NCBI GenBank assembly: GCA_016706685.1
Contig: JADJJE010000008.1
Span: 186,001 to 250,000, forward strand
Direction: 5' to 3'
Source: Sandaracinaceae bacterium
GTDB taxonomy: Bacteria > Myxococcota_A > Polyangia > Polyangiales > Houyiibacteriaceae
Length of the DNA: 64,000 nucleotides
Shown here: positions 42,130-52,496 of the stretch, piece after piece
Layout of the letters: every line of letters starts with the position of its first letter
Numbering within the stretch: the stretch's first letter is position 1
Position numbers and translations under genes: made by a program
The notes under the pieces: generated by a model
What the model saw: the letters and a program-made list of their open reading frames with translations, nothing else
What the model was told of the DNA's origin: nothing
Databases searched by the model: none

Positions 42130-43148
42130 ATGACCACCCCGACCATGCCCGCCGAGTGGGCTCCGCACGACGCCTGCTGGCTCGCCTTCCCGCACATCGC
42201 CGACGAGTGGCAGGGGCACCTCGAGAACGCGCAGAGTGACATCGCGGCCTTCGCGCGCGCGCTGGTGGCCGCCGGTGAGCGGGTGGAGCTGCTGGTGCGC
42301 AACGAGGCCGTGCAGCAGCGAGCGCAGGCGCTGATCGGCGAGCTGCCGGGCGTGCGCTACCACCAGGGGCCCTACGGCGACTGCTGGGTGCGCGACACGG
42401 GCTGCATCTTCGTGGAGGAGGCCACCGGCACCTTCGGGGCGCGCTCGTTCATCTTCGACAGCTGGGGCGGGAAGTTCGACATGCCCGGCGACCCGGGCGT
42501 GTCGCTGCGCATGGCTTCGCTCGCCGGGGTCCCCGCGCAGCGCGCCGAGTTCGTGCTCGAGGGCGGCGGCATCGAGACCGACGGCCAGGGCACGTTCCTG
42601 GTGACCGAGTGCGTGGTGGCGCGCAACGCCGGCTGGACGCGCGAGACCGCGGCCGAGGCGCTGAAGCAGCAGCTGGGCGCACAGGTGGTGCACTTCGCCG
42701 AGGGCCTCCTCCTGAACGACCACACCGACGGGCACATCGACACGCTGGCACGCTTCATCGCCCCCGGGAAGGTGGTGTGCATGGCCCCGCGCGACGCCGA
42801 CGACCCGAACCGCGAGGGGCTGCAAGCGGTGATCGACTCGCTCACGGGCAAGCGTGATGCGCGCGGTGAGGTGCTCGAGGTGATCACGATCCCGTCGCCT
42901 GGCCCCGTGGTGATCGACGACTTCCTGACCCCCGCCAGCTACTGCAACTTCTACATCGCGAACCGCGCGGTGCTGCTGCCGGCCTACGGCGTGCCCGGCG
43001 ACGAGCTGGCGCGCGCGGCCCTCGCGCCCCACTTCCCCGGCCGCGAGGTGGTGCTGGTGCCCACGCGGGGATTGATCGTGGGGGGCGGAGGGCTGCACTG
43101 TGCATCTCAGCAACAACCCACGCCTGCCGGCGCACTCGGAGCGAAGCC

Positions 43149-43152
<4 letters not shown>
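42130..43152 (+). CDS. aguA: Agmatine deiminase
   Basis: 340 residues from the ATG at 42130. Catalytic residues of the guanidine-modifying fold are all present: WVRDTGC near 87-92, NDHTDGHID (206-214) and the nucleophile in GLHCASQQQP (Cys324). The enzyme converts agmatine to N-carbamoylputrescine, and the next gene, overlapping by four bases (ATGA), encodes the amidase that completes the route to putrescine. Length is slightly below the usual 350-370 residues, with no missing motif. Confidence 0.95.
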
Positions 43153-44019
<867 letters not shown>

Positions 44020-44050
44020 GCGCCGCCGTGAGCGGGACCCCCGCGATCGG

Positions 44051-45868
44051 CTACTGAGCGAGCACGGGGACCATCACGGACGTGGGATCGCCGGGATCGG
44101 GTCGTGCGCCGCTCGAACGCAGCGCACCCACGTGGAGGACGCCACCGCCCACTTCGCGATCCACCAACACAGCCTCGTAGTCCGTGAAAACCTGGTCCCC
44201 CGCGCGCAGGTGCACGGGCGACACGGCGCCTCCGAACAGCAGCTCCACGCGCCTCGGCCGCGGCTGGGTGCCCACGCGCAGCGCGAGGTCGGCCGGGCAT
44301 GGGCCCGTGGCACGCAAGTGGAGCCGCACGGCGCCCGCCGGGAGCGCGGTCGCGTGCGTGATCGCGAGGCACGCCGTGAGCGCCACCGCGGGGTGCTCGC
44401 CAGCATCGGTGGTGTCTTCGAACGCCGCGAGCGCGGCGCGGGGATCACGCCCACGCTCGAGCACCACGAAGGGCGGTCGGTACAGCAGCACCCCGCGGTC
44501 GCTGCGCGCCATGAAGTCCCGCACGCGCGGCTCCTCCGAGGTGCGCAGGAGCGTGCCTTGCCCCGCGTAGCGATCGCGATGCGACACGTCCAGCACCCAG
44601 AAGTCCACGCGCCGCTCGGGAGGGGCTGCACGGTGCACCGTCTGCCGCTCGGCGAGGTGCGGCAAGAGCACGTCGGGCGCCTGCACGCTGGCGTCCGGCG
44701 GAATGACCGCGAGCACCGCGCGCCCGGCCTCGGTGCGCGCATCCTCGCGGTAGTAGGGTGCGAAGAAGCGCAGCGAGAGCGGCCCCACGCCCGCCAGCAC
44801 GAAGGTCACGAGCGTCGCGCCGAGTACCACCACGCCCACCTGCCGCTGCCAGTGCGGCTTCACCTGTGCGAAGCCGTGCACGGCGGCCCACACCAGCGCG
44901 GGCACCGCCGGCGTGAGGTAGTGCGAGCGCAGCTGCGTGGTGGTCTCGAACTGGCTCAGCATGAGCATGCCCAGCACGGGCAGCGCGGGCAGCAGGAAGC
45001 GCGGCGCCAGCAGCGGCAGGAACAAGAGCGGCGCGAGCACCCGCGGCAGGTACGAGAGCTTGTCGGGCTGCGTGAGGTGCGCCAGCACGGCCGCAGGCTG
45101 CGTGAATACGGCTGCGAGCGCGGACCCGAAGCTGCCGCCCAGGTGACCGAAGTGCGCGTCGAGCGAGCCTCCCGCCGCGGGCGCAAAGCGCGGCGCGACC
45201 ATGCCCACGAAGACCACCAGCCAGAGCAGCGACCCCATGAAGACGCCACGCCCCGCGGCGCGCATGGCTGGCGAGCGGGGCTGCAGCAACGCCACCAGCC
45301 CCGTCAGCGCCGTGATGGCCGCCAGGTCTTCTCGGCAGGCGAGCACACCCAGCGTGGCCCACACGAAGGCACGCGCGTCCCCACGGTCGAGCGCGAGCAG
45401 CGACCCCACCAGCGGCGCGAGCGCGAGCGTCCCCGGGTGGAACTCGTAGCTGAGCACGTGCCCCACGTTGGGGTGCAGCGCGAACACCAGCCCCGTGAGC
45501 GCCCCCCACGGACCGAGCCGCTGTGCCCCCAGCCGCGCCAGCCCTTGGGCCGCCAGCCCCGCGCTGAGCGTCTGCGCCAGCAGCAGCACCGGCACCTGCC
45601 CGAACAGCAGTCCGAGCAGCCCGAGCGGGAGCAGGATGGGCGAGAGATGCAGCCCCAGCACGTGCGCGCCCACGATCGGGTCGTACAGGTCGCCACGCGC
45701 CATCCCGTGCGCCATGCGCGCGTAGAACGCGAGGTCGAACGTCTGGTTGTGCAGCGTGCTGAAGCGCAGCGCGCCGAGGCTCCCGAAGATCAGCACGGGG
45801 ATCCAGCCAGCCCACTCGAGGCGACGCATCCGGTCGGGCGTCGCACTCGCGCTCGAGCGACTTTTCAC
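44051..45868 (-). CDS. DUF2079-like multi-pass membrane protein
   Basis: 605 residues from a GTG. About ten membrane helices fill the first 400 residues, including the recurrent LSPILLPLGLLGLLFG and the acidic pair in SYEFHPGTLALAPL, characteristic of DUF2079/glycosyltransferase-C-like proteins. The C-terminal 200 residues are soluble, probably periplasmic. Members are suspected lipid-linked sugar transferases without biochemical proof. It sits eight bases downstream of dnaN on the same strand. Confidence 0.8.
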   Translation of the reverse strand: MKSRSSASATPDRMRRLEWAGWIPVLIFGSLGALRFSTLHNQTFDLAFYARMAHGMARGDLYDPIVGAHVLGLHLSPILLPLGLLGLLFGQVPVLLLAQTLSAGLAAQGLARLGAQRLGPWGALTGLVFALHPNVGHVLSYEFHPGTLALAPLVGSLLALDRGDARAFVWATLGVLACREDLAAITALTGLVALLQPRSPAMRAAGRGVFMGSLLWLVVFVGMVAPRFAPAAGGSLDAHFGHLGGSFGSALAAVFTQPAAVLAHLTQPDKLSYLPRVLAPLLFLPLLAPRFLLPALPVLGMLMLSQFETTTQLRSHYLTPAVPALVWAAVHGFAQVKPHWQRQVGVVVLGATLVTFVLAGVGPLSLRFFAPYYREDARTEAGRAVLAVIPPDASVQAPDVLLPHLAERQTVHRAAPPERRVDFWVLDVSHRDRYAGQGTLLRTSEEPRVRDFMARSDRGVLLYRPPFVVLERGRDPRAALAAFEDTTDAGEHPAVALTACLAITHATALPAGAVRLHLRATGPCPADLALRVGTQPRPRRVELLFGGAVSPVHLRAGDQVFTDYEAVLVDREVGGGVLHVGALRSSGARPDPGDPTSVMVPVLAQ

Positions 45869-45876
45869 ACCCTCTC

Positions 45877-47004
45877 TCAGATGCGCATGGGCATGACCAC
45901 GCCCACGAAGTCGGCGCCGTCACCCACGGGCTTGAGCACGCCGGGGTCGACCTCGCCGTTCAGCTCGAGCGCCACTTCATCGTGCGAAAGGGCGTTGAGC
46001 GCCTCCAGCAGGTACTTGGCGTTGAAGCCGATGGAGAGCGGCTCGCCCGCGTAGTCCACCTCGAGCTCCTCCATGCCCTCGCCCACGTCCGGGTTCTGGC
46101 TCTGCACGCGCAGGAGGCCCGGGGTGAGGTGCAGCTGCACGCCGCCGCTCTTGTCGTTGGCCACCAGGTTGATGCGCCGCAGCGACTCCACCAGGCGGGC
46201 CCGCGAGGCCACCACGCGCTTGCTCTGCTGCTTGGGGATGACCTTGTTGTAGGGCGGGAACTGCTCGTCCGCGAGCTTCACGCTGAGGCTCAGGCCCTCG
46301 CGCACGAAGAACGCGTGTCCCTTGGTCTTGGCGACCGCCACGGTGGCCACGGCGTCGCCGCTCTTGATGTCCGAGCGCGCCTCTTCGATCATGCGCTTGA
46401 GCTCGGTGACGCCCTTGTGGGGCACCAGCATGGTGAATTCGATGGTGACGCCGGTGGCGTGCTCGGCCTTGGACAAGCGGTGGCCGTCGGTGGTGACCAG
46501 GCGCAGCTTGCCGCCGTCGATCTCGAGCAGGGTGCCCGACAGGTGCGGGCGCGTGTCGTCGTGCGACATGCTGTACTGCGTGAGGCCGATGAGCTCACCC
46601 AGGCGCGCGGCGTCGAGCTCCGCGAACGTGGCGTTCTCGGGCACGGGCAGCGGCGGGAAGTCATCGTCCGCCATGCCGGGGATCTTGTAGCGCACCTTGC
46701 CGCAGCGGATCTCGCAGGCGTGGTTGGGGCCCACGCTGAAGCTCACCTCGCCCTCGGGCAGGTTCTTCACGATCTCGAACAGCGTGCGCGCCGAGATGGC
46801 CACGCTGCCCGCGCGCTTGACGTCCGCGACGGAGAGCGAGGTGACCCCGAGGTAGAGGTCCGTGGCCGAGAGCCGAACGCGGTCCGTGCCCTCGGTCGCG
46901 AGCAGGATGTTCGACAGGATGGGCATCGAGCTCTTCCGGTCGGCCACCGCGTGTGTGCGGGCCAGACAGCGGAGGAAATCGCGTTTGCTGATGCTGAACT
47001 CCAT
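45877..47004 (-). CDS. dnaN: DNA polymerase III beta subunit (sliding clamp)
   Basis: 375 residues with the three-domain clamp layout: MEFSISKRDFLRCLARTHAV at the start, YKIPGMADDDFPPLP, DTRPHLSGTLLEIDGGKLRL, VTTDGHRLSK and the C-terminal VVMPMRI, which lines the client-binding pocket. The clamp tethers polymerase III and other repair factors to DNA. A 332-bp intergenic region with DnaA-box-like sequences precedes it, but dnaA is not in this window. A 6-bp palindrome (CTCGCG-N6-CGCGAG, 47047-47064) sits in its leader. Confidence 0.98.
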   Translation of the reverse strand: MEFSISKRDFLRCLARTHAVADRKSSMPILSNILLATEGTDRVRLSATDLYLGVTSLSVADVKRAGSVAISARTLFEIVKNLPEGEVSFSVGPNHACEIRCGKVRYKIPGMADDDFPPLPVPENATFAELDAARLGELIGLTQYSMSHDDTRPHLSGTLLEIDGGKLRLVTTDGHRLSKAEHATGVTIEFTMLVPHKGVTELKRMIEEARSDIKSGDAVATVAVAKTKGHAFFVREGLSLSVKLADEQFPPYNKVIPKQQSKRVVASRARLVESLRRINLVANDKSGGVQLHLTPGLLRVQSQNPDVGEGMEELEVDYAGEPLSIGFNAKYLLEALNALSHDEVALELNGEVDPGVLKPVGDGADFVGVVMPMRI

Positions 47005-47089
47005 GGGAGACGCTCTCTACTACGAAACGGGCCCGGCGGGAAAGGACTCGCGTGGGAACGCGAGCGAGGGGGTTGGGGCCTGAGTAGAG

Positions 47090-47311
47090 GAGATCATGAA
47101 AGGTAATTTAAAGATCTCGTCGTCTTAACAGGGCCTGTGGATAGTGCGATCAGTGGCGCAACTGCATGTAATAAAAAGACAAAACAAGGAAATGTGGCTG
47201 TGGACGGTTTCGGGGATGGACTGTGGAGTACGTCGTCCACCGGATACCCACAGGGGTTGTCCCTCGCAGCTCACAGGGGTTGTCCACAGGTTTTGGGGGC
47301 CGTTTTTTTTC
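47090..47311. other. Candidate chromosomal replication origin (oriC) with DnaA-box cluster
   Basis: The intergenic region between dnaN and the SDR gene contains one perfect box TTGTCCACA (47280-47288), one CTATCCACA (47136-47144, minus) and weaker relatives at 47199-47207, 47222-47230, 47233-47241 and 47244-47252. A 14-bp direct repeat CACAGGGGTTGTCC occurs at 47249 and 47272. AT-rich tracts (47095-47120, 47165-47195) could be the unwinding element in an otherwise GC-rich genome. Origins often lie beside dnaN. Absence of dnaA nearby keeps the call provisional. Confidence 0.6.
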
Positions 47312-47336
47312 GTCTCGGGCTGGTATACCTGCCGCC

Positions 47337-48125
47337 ATGGCGAAGCGCTTTCAGGACAACGTCGTTTGGATCACGGGTGGCGGCACGGGCATCGGCAAGG
47401 CCCTGGCAGTCGAGTTTGCGGCCGAGGGGGCCAAGCTGGCTCTCTCCGGGCGCCGGCGTGACCGGCTGGACGAGGCCGCCGCCGAGCTGCGCGCGGGCGG
47501 TGCCGAGGTGCTGGTGGTGCCCTGCGACGTGACCGACGAGAACAGCATCGACGAGGCGGTGAGCGCCGTGGTCGGTCACTTCGGGAAGCTGGACGTGTGT
47601 GTGGCGAACGCGGGCTTCTCGGTGGCGGGGCGCATCAAGAAGCTGCGCGCGGCCGACTGGCGCCGGCAGTTCGACGTGAACGTGATCGGGCTCGCTTCCA
47701 CGTGCCGCGCGGTGCTGCCGCACCTCGAGAAGACCAAGGGGCGCATCGCGCTGATCGGCAGCGTGTCGGCGCTGTTCCCGGCGCCGGGGCTCGCGCCCTA
47801 CTCGGCCAGCAAGGCCGCGGTGCGGGTCATCGGGGCCTCGCTCAGCGCGGAGCTGCACGGCTCGGGGGTCAGCTGCACCACCATCCATCCAGGCTTCGTC
47901 GAGAGCGAGATCGCGCAGGTGGACAACCAGGGTCACTTCGACGCCGAGCGCGAAGACCGCCGCCCGGCGAAGCTCATGTGGCCGGCCGACAAGGCGGCGC
48001 GCGTGATGGTGCGGGGCATCTACAAGCGCAAGCGCGAGTTCGTATTCACGGGGCACGGCAAGGTGGGCGCCTTCTTCGGGCAGCACTTCCCGGGGCTGGG
48101 CTACCTGGCCACCCGAGGCCGCTGA
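47337..48125 (+). CDS. Short-chain dehydrogenase/reductase (SDR)
   Basis: 262 residues from the ATG at 47337; the longer upstream frame crosses the DnaA-box region and is rejected. Cofactor motif TGGGTGIG (about residues 14-21), NAG strand (ANAGFS), catalytic Ser in IGSVSALFPAPG and YSASK (Tyr/Lys). The Arg pair RRRDRLDEAA after beta2 favours NADP(H). The C-terminus is extended and basic (KRKREFVFTGHGK), as in membrane-associated SDRs. The substrate cannot be named. A palindrome follows 15 bp after the stop. Confidence 0.9.
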   Translation: MAKRFQDNVVWITGGGTGIGKALAVEFAAEGAKLALSGRRRDRLDEAAAELRAGGAEVLVVPCDVTDENSIDEAVSAVVGHFGKLDVCVANAGFSVAGRIKKLRAADWRRQFDVNVIGLASTCRAVLPHLEKTKGRIALIGSVSALFPAPGLAPYSASKAAVRVIGASLSAELHGSGVSCTTIHPGFVESEIAQVDNQGHFDAEREDRRPAKLMWPADKAARVMVRGIYKRKREFVFTGHGKVGAFFGQHFPGLGYLATRGR

Positions 48126-48140
48126 GGCTGCGGCGCAGCC

Positions 48141-48160
48141 GTTTCCGTGGGCACGGAAAC
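48141..48160 (+). terminator. Terminator-like hairpin after the SDR gene
   Basis: Perfect 9-bp arms GTTTCCGTG / CACGGAAAC with a two-base centre, 16 bp after the stop. No U-tract follows; AT-rich sequence does. A symmetric operator for the next gene is an alternative. Confidence 0.45.
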
Positions 48161-48319
48161 ATGCAAAATATGTAGAAAATAGACCCGATCTGGACGCCGA
48201 GTGAGCGCGTTCCGGACTGCATATGCCCCGGGGTCCTGACGTCGTGCGTGCCAGTTTTCCCGAGACTGGGGTGCGGGCACGTCGCTCGCGCTCGGCTAAT
48301 TCACAAGGACGATCACGAC

Positions 48320-49639
48320 ATGAACACGACGACACAGGGGTGGGCCCGCGCCACGGGGCGCATCGTGGGGCTCGCGCTGCTCGGCGCCGCGCTCGTAGCG
48401 CCGACCTCCTCCGCTCACGCACAGCCGCGCACCTTCGGCCTGGCGCCGGCGGCAGCGACCTCCGGCCCTCCGCCACGCTACCTCGATGAGGCCTCTCTGC
48501 GGGTGGACCTCGGCACGGGCGGCAGCAGCGATGGCTACAAGTTCCGGGTGACCGTGAGCGGTCAAGTGCACGGGCGTGCGCTCCAGCAGGCGGACGCCAT
48601 CACCCTCGAGTACAAGGTCGGGACGCGCGTCGTGACCACGGCGCGCTGCTCGGTGGAGGGCTACGACGGCTTCCGCTGGCCGAGCCTCGGCGACTACTCG
48701 GTGGGGACGTTCAGCTGCATGACCGAGCAGGTCATCGACACCGCCGAGGACGCCACCATCCAGCTCACCTACCGGGATGACGCCGACGACCGCGTGATCC
48801 CGTTCCGCCCGCTCGCCGTGCGCGTGGGGGCTGCGCCCAACTGGAACTACGGCACCGACTACACCTACCAGAACTACGTGAACAACCACGAGCTGCTCGG
48901 GGCGTCCACGATCTGGCTGCGCCAGGCGCCGTTCGCCGAGGGCGACACGCGCGTGATGTTCACCTTCTGGGCCAACCCGGGCTCGGCGGGTCTGCGTCCG
49001 GACGACCTGAGCCTGCGCTGCTCGCTCAACGGCGAGCGCATCCGCGACAACATCCAGGTGGCCGGTGTGATGATGCACCAGCGCGGTGGTGACGCCGAGG
49101 TCTATCACGGGCAGGGCGCCACCGACGATTCCTTCGGCTACATCTACTACGAGCTCGCGACGGCGTTCTCGTACGGCGGCCGCGGCTTCAGCGGCGGCTA
49201 CGACCTGGCCACCCATCCGGGCAACTACAGCTGCGAGGTGCGCATCGCCGGCACGGCCGTGCGCGAGTTCCTGTTCACCGTGAACGCCGACGGCAGCATC
49301 CCCGCGCACCCCGAGCAGCTGGGCCAGAACCCGCTCTACATCACGCCGCACCGGGTGCTGGTGGACACGCGCTTCCCTTCGCCCACCACGTGGGACCACG
49401 GCATCGACCCCGCGGCCATCCGCGCGGGCAGCTTCTTCGGGCGCGCATGGCGTGACGTGGCCTCGCTCGCGGCCATGTTCACCGCGCTGCCGGCGGCGGC
49501 GGTGGGCGTGCTCGACGCGCCTGCCGTGCCGGCGGGTGTCACGGGCAACGGCTTCATTCGCCCGGTGGCTTCGGCCGGCCGCGGTGGCAGCTCGCGCGGC
49601 GGTGGCAGCGCCAGCAGCATGAGCAGCCGCATGCGCTGA
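48320..49639 (+). CDS. Secreted beta-rich protein, paralogue of the gene at 61961-63175
   Basis: 439 residues from the ATG at 48320 (AAGGA upstream). A signal peptide (LALLGAALVAPTSSAHA-Q) is followed by a mostly beta-strand body with paired Cys (ARCSVEG...FSCMTE; LRCSLNG...YSCEVRI). The order of blocks (RCxxxxGE, YxCEVRxxG, a variable loop, then a Gly/Arg/Ser-rich tail RGGSSRGGGS) parallels the second protein. No known domain. It is probably exported and may be surface associated. The 195-bp upstream gap holds the palindrome above and an AT-rich stretch. Confidence 0.7.
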   Translation: MNTTTQGWARATGRIVGLALLGAALVAPTSSAHAQPRTFGLAPAAATSGPPPRYLDEASLRVDLGTGGSSDGYKFRVTVSGQVHGRALQQADAITLEYKVGTRVVTTARCSVEGYDGFRWPSLGDYSVGTFSCMTEQVIDTAEDATIQLTYRDDADDRVIPFRPLAVRVGAAPNWNYGTDYTYQNYVNNHELLGASTIWLRQAPFAEGDTRVMFTFWANPGSAGLRPDDLSLRCSLNGERIRDNIQVAGVMMHQRGGDAEVYHGQGATDDSFGYIYYELATAFSYGGRGFSGGYDLATHPGNYSCEVRIAGTAVREFLFTVNADGSIPAHPEQLGQNPLYITPHRVLVDTRFPSPTTWDHGIDPAAIRAGSFFGRAWRDVASLAAMFTALPAAAVGVLDAPAVPAGVTGNGFIRPVASAGRGGSSRGGGSASSMSSRMR

Positions 49640-49649
49640 GTGTGACCAC

Positions 49650-49677
49650 GTGTGCGGCGCCGGGGGGCGCCGCGCAC
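49650..49677 (+). terminator. Strong GC hairpin downstream of the secreted-protein gene
   Basis: GTGTGCGGCGCC (49650-49661), a GGGG loop, then GGCGCCGCGCAC (49666-49677), pairing 12 bp with one G-T wobble. It lies 11 bp after the stop. No U-tract, so termination strength is uncertain. Confidence 0.5.
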
Positions 49678-49757
49678 GGGCCAGCAGCGGAGGGGGACAC
49701 GCGTGGGTTGGGTCGCACCGGCTTCCGAGCGACGGCGCGAGACGCTACAACCGGAGA

Positions 49758-50585
49758 ATGGAGCTGACACAGGCGGGCCTCTTCCCGGCGCTCTTGCGAC
49801 ACTGGCGGCGGCAGCGTGGGCGCAGCCAGCTGGACCTCGGCCTCGACGCGGGCGTGTCGGCGCGCCACCTGAGCTTCCTCGAGACGGGGCGTGCCACGCC
49901 GAGCCGTGAGATGGTGCTGCGCCTCGGTCACGCGCTCGCCGTGCCGCTGCGCGACCAGAACGCGCTGCTCAGCGCGGCGGGCTTCGGGCGGGAGTTCCCC
50001 GAGGCGCAGGGGCCCTTCACGCCGGCCATCGAGCAGGCCCTCACGCGCATGCTGGCGCAGCAGGAGCCGTATCCGCTGACCGTGCTGAACCCGCGCTACG
50101 ACGTGGTGCGGGCCAACCAAGCTGCGCTGCGCATCCTGCCGCGCTTCGTTCTGGATCCGCTGGCGCTGGGAGGCGACGCCCCGTTGAATGCGCTGCGCAT
50201 GGTGTTCGACCCGCGGCTGGCGCGGCCGTTCATCTTGGACTGGCCCAGCGTGGCGCGGGACCTGGCTGGGCGCGTGCACCGCGAGATCCTGGCCAACCCC
50301 GGCGACCGCGCGCTGCGCGAGCTGGTGGCCAGCGTGTTCGATGCGCCGCACGTGCCGCCCGAGCTGCGCGAGCCCGACCTCGGGGCCCCGAGCGCGCCCA
50401 CCCTGGCCATCCGTCTGCGCCGCGACGACCTCGAGCTCGGCTTCTTCACCACCATCACCACGTTCAACGCGCCGCAGAACGTCACGCTCGAGGAGCTGCG
50501 CATCGAGAGCTACTTCCCGCTCGACGACGAGACCGCGCGGGTGTGCGCGGCGCTCGCGTCAGTGGGTGTCGAAGACGTCAGCTAG
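49758..50585 (+). CDS. XRE-family regulator with MmyB-like ligand-binding domain
   Basis: 275 residues from an ATG preceded by GGAGA. N-terminal HTH_31-type domain (LLRHWRRQRGRSQLDLGLDAG, ARHLSFLETGRATPSREMVL), then the MmyB-like ligand-binding domain (VLNPRYDVVRANQAAL, FDPRLARPFILDW, LEELRIESYFPLDD), which in structurally known members binds fatty acids. Such regulators usually control a neighbouring dehydrogenase or hydrolase gene; the convergent alpha/beta hydrolase at 50597 is the nearest candidate. No operator identified. Confidence 0.88.
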   Translation: MELTQAGLFPALLRHWRRQRGRSQLDLGLDAGVSARHLSFLETGRATPSREMVLRLGHALAVPLRDQNALLSAAGFGREFPEAQGPFTPAIEQALTRMLAQQEPYPLTVLNPRYDVVRANQAALRILPRFVLDPLALGGDAPLNALRMVFDPRLARPFILDWPSVARDLAGRVHREILANPGDRALRELVASVFDAPHVPPELREPDLGAPSAPTLAIRLRRDDLELGFFTTITTFNAPQNVTLEELRIESYFPLDDETARVCAALASVGVEDVS

Positions 50586-50596
50586 CGGGTGAGGGG

Positions 50597-51556
50597 TCAG
50601 CGCGGTGCGGGTGCGTGGCGGTGCAGGAAGGCGCGAGTGGCTTCTGCGAAGGCCTCGGCGTGGTCCTCTTGGGGGAAGAGGCGTGCGTGCGGGAGCTCGA
50701 TCAGCTCGGCGCCCGCCGTGAACTGCGGAAGCATCGCGCGGGCCTTGTCGATGGGGAAGAAGCCGTCGTTCGCGCCCCACACGAGCAGGCTAGGGGCGTG
50801 CAGGTGCGCGTGCGCCTGGCGTAGCGCGTCGATGGCGGCGTGGTCGAAGTTCGCGAGCAGGCGCGTCTGGCCCTCGAGCACGCGCGCGTCGTGGATCAGT
50901 GGGGTCATGAACCAGCGGCCGAACTCGCCGTCCACATAGCGTGGGTCGGTGAAGCAGCCGCCGAAGCCGAGCGGGGAGCGTCGCAGCCAGCCGAAGCGCA
51001 GCGAGCGCACGACAGCGCGATACAGCGCGGGGGCCTTGCTGAGCCGGATGAACGCGGACACCTGCCAGGGCGTGTGGCCGGGGATCTCACTGTCCGCGAT
51101 CACGTTCGCGAACACGCGTGGGTCGTTGGCTGCCGCGAGCCGCGCGATGGCGGCGCCGCTGTCGTGACCGACGTAGGCGAAGCGCTCGAGCCCCAGGAGC
51201 GCAATGGCCGCCCGCACGGACTCCGCGTGCTCGACGATGCCGATTCGCGAGCCCGCGTCCCACACGCTCTGCCCAGCCCCGGGGAGGTCGATCAGGTGCA
51301 CGGTGAACTCACCGGCCAGGAGCGGCACGATGCGGCGCCAGGTGGCGGCATGCAGGGGCCAGCCGTGCACGCACACCACGTCGGGCCCCTGCCCGAAGCG
51401 CCAGTAGGCGAGCTGTGCGTGGCCCACGGAGAGCATGCGATCAGGCGCGCCGCGCAGGCGGGCGCTCACCTCGGCTTCGGTGAGCGCGGGCGCGTTGGCG
51501 GCAGCAGTCGTGGGAGTGGAGCGGGTCGGAGCGGAGTGGCCGTGGTGGTGAGACAT
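50597..51556 (-). CDS. Alpha/beta-fold hydrolase (epoxide hydrolase/dehalogenase-like)
   Basis: 319 residues from the ATG at 51556, with a His-rich start (MSHHHGHS). Oxyanion region VVCVHGWPLHAATW and the nucleophile elbow VGHDSGAAIARL, where Asp rather than Ser sits at the nucleophile position as in epoxide hydrolases and haloalkane dehalogenases. The catalytic acid is likely in VWGANDGFFPIDKA and the His in LPHARLFPQEDH. Substrate unknown. It converges on the XRE regulator with 11 bp between the stops. Confidence 0.85.
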   Translation of the reverse strand: MSHHHGHSAPTRSTPTTAAANAPALTEAEVSARLRGAPDRMLSVGHAQLAYWRFGQGPDVVCVHGWPLHAATWRRIVPLLAGEFTVHLIDLPGAGQSVWDAGSRIGIVEHAESVRAAIALLGLERFAYVGHDSGAAIARLAAANDPRVFANVIADSEIPGHTPWQVSAFIRLSKAPALYRAVVRSLRFGWLRRSPLGFGGCFTDPRYVDGEFGRWFMTPLIHDARVLEGQTRLLANFDHAAIDALRQAHAHLHAPSLLVWGANDGFFPIDKARAMLPQFTAGAELIELPHARLFPQEDHAEAFAEATRAFLHRHAPAPR

Positions 51557-51665
51557 GTCCACAGCCTGGAGCCGCACGCATCCGCCGGCGATTACGTGAG
51601 GAGGTAATGCACGCCGAGGCGAGGGCCCAACGCAGCGTCGGGGTGCACCTCCGGCGTGCGACGCG

Positions 51666-52496
51666 TCAGCGCAGGGTCGGGGGCACCACCGGCTCGACGC
51701 GCCGGCAGGACGCCTCGGTGAGCGCACTCGGGGCGGGCAGCTCGGCGCTCGCGGTCGATGCCTTCAGCGCCGTCTCGCCCCACAGCACACAGATCTCGGC
51801 GGGGCTCGCCTCGCTCAGGCGGAACGCGCCGGGGACGCGCACGCGGTTGCCGCAGCGCTCGCCTTCGTCGGTGAGCGGCAGGCTCCACTCGCCGTTCTGG
51901 TACACGGCCACGCGCTGCTGGCCTTCCTGGCCCGGGCGGCAGGTCAGCTGGATGGCAAAGCGGTCGGACACCAGGAAGTTCGGGGCGTCCTCGACCACGG
52001 CGCCGTTGCGCTCGCGCAGGAGCGTGAGGGTCGGGTCGTCACGGTGGGCGGCCGCGTCGGTGGCCCCCACGGTCTCGGCCGGCGGGTCACTCGGCACCAC
52101 GCGCGTGACGCCTCGCACGGGGTCCTCCGCCGCGTCCGGCAAGAACGCGAGGGCCACCGCGGCAGCAGCCGCCAAACCGAGCGCGAGCGGCAGCACCCAG
52201 CGCGAGCGCGGCTGGAAGCGTGGGTGACGCACCACGGTGGCCAGCGGGCGCGGGTCCGCGGACAGCGCACCTGCGCCGCCTGGCCCACCGACGGTAGCGG
52301 GGGTCTGCGCCGCGCCGAGTGGGAGCGGCAAGAGCGCCACTGGCTCTCGGCACTCCGCGGCGCGGGCGCGGCACGCGGGGCACTCACGCAGGTGCGCCTC
52401 GACCTGCGGCTCTTCGTCGCCAGACAGCTCGCCCAAGGCCAGGCGCTCGAGGCGCAGCCACGACACGGGCGTGCCGGTGCAGGTGAGCTCACTCAT
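51666..52496 (-). CDS. Anti-sigma factor with zinc-binding (ZAS) domain
   Basis: 276 residues; the start overlaps the sigma gene's stop by eight bases. The ZAS motif HLRECPAC (about residues 35-42) near the N-terminus is the hallmark of ECF anti-sigma factors. One membrane helix (about 105-125) leads to a periplasmic domain with Cys pairs (LTCRPG...GERCGNRV, EASCRR) that may sense the signal. It should hold the sigma factor inactive until released. Ligand unknown. Confidence 0.88.
   Translation of the reverse strand: MSELTCTGTPVSWLRLERLALGELSGDEEPQVEAHLRECPACRARAAECREPVALLPLPLGAAQTPATVGGPGGAGALSADPRPLATVVRHPRFQPRSRWVLPLALGLAAAAAVALAFLPDAAEDPVRGVTRVVPSDPPAETVGATDAAAHRDDPTLTLLRERNGAVVEDAPNFLVSDRFAIQLTCRPGQEGQQRVAVYQNGEWSLPLTDEGERCGNRVRVPGAFRLSEASPAEICVLWGETALKASTASAELPAPSALTEASCRRVEPVVPPTLR

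Noticed and set aside
47303..47310. Run of eight T as a rho-independent terminator
   Set aside because: No GC stem precedes it closely; located in the DnaA-box region upstream of the SDR start.
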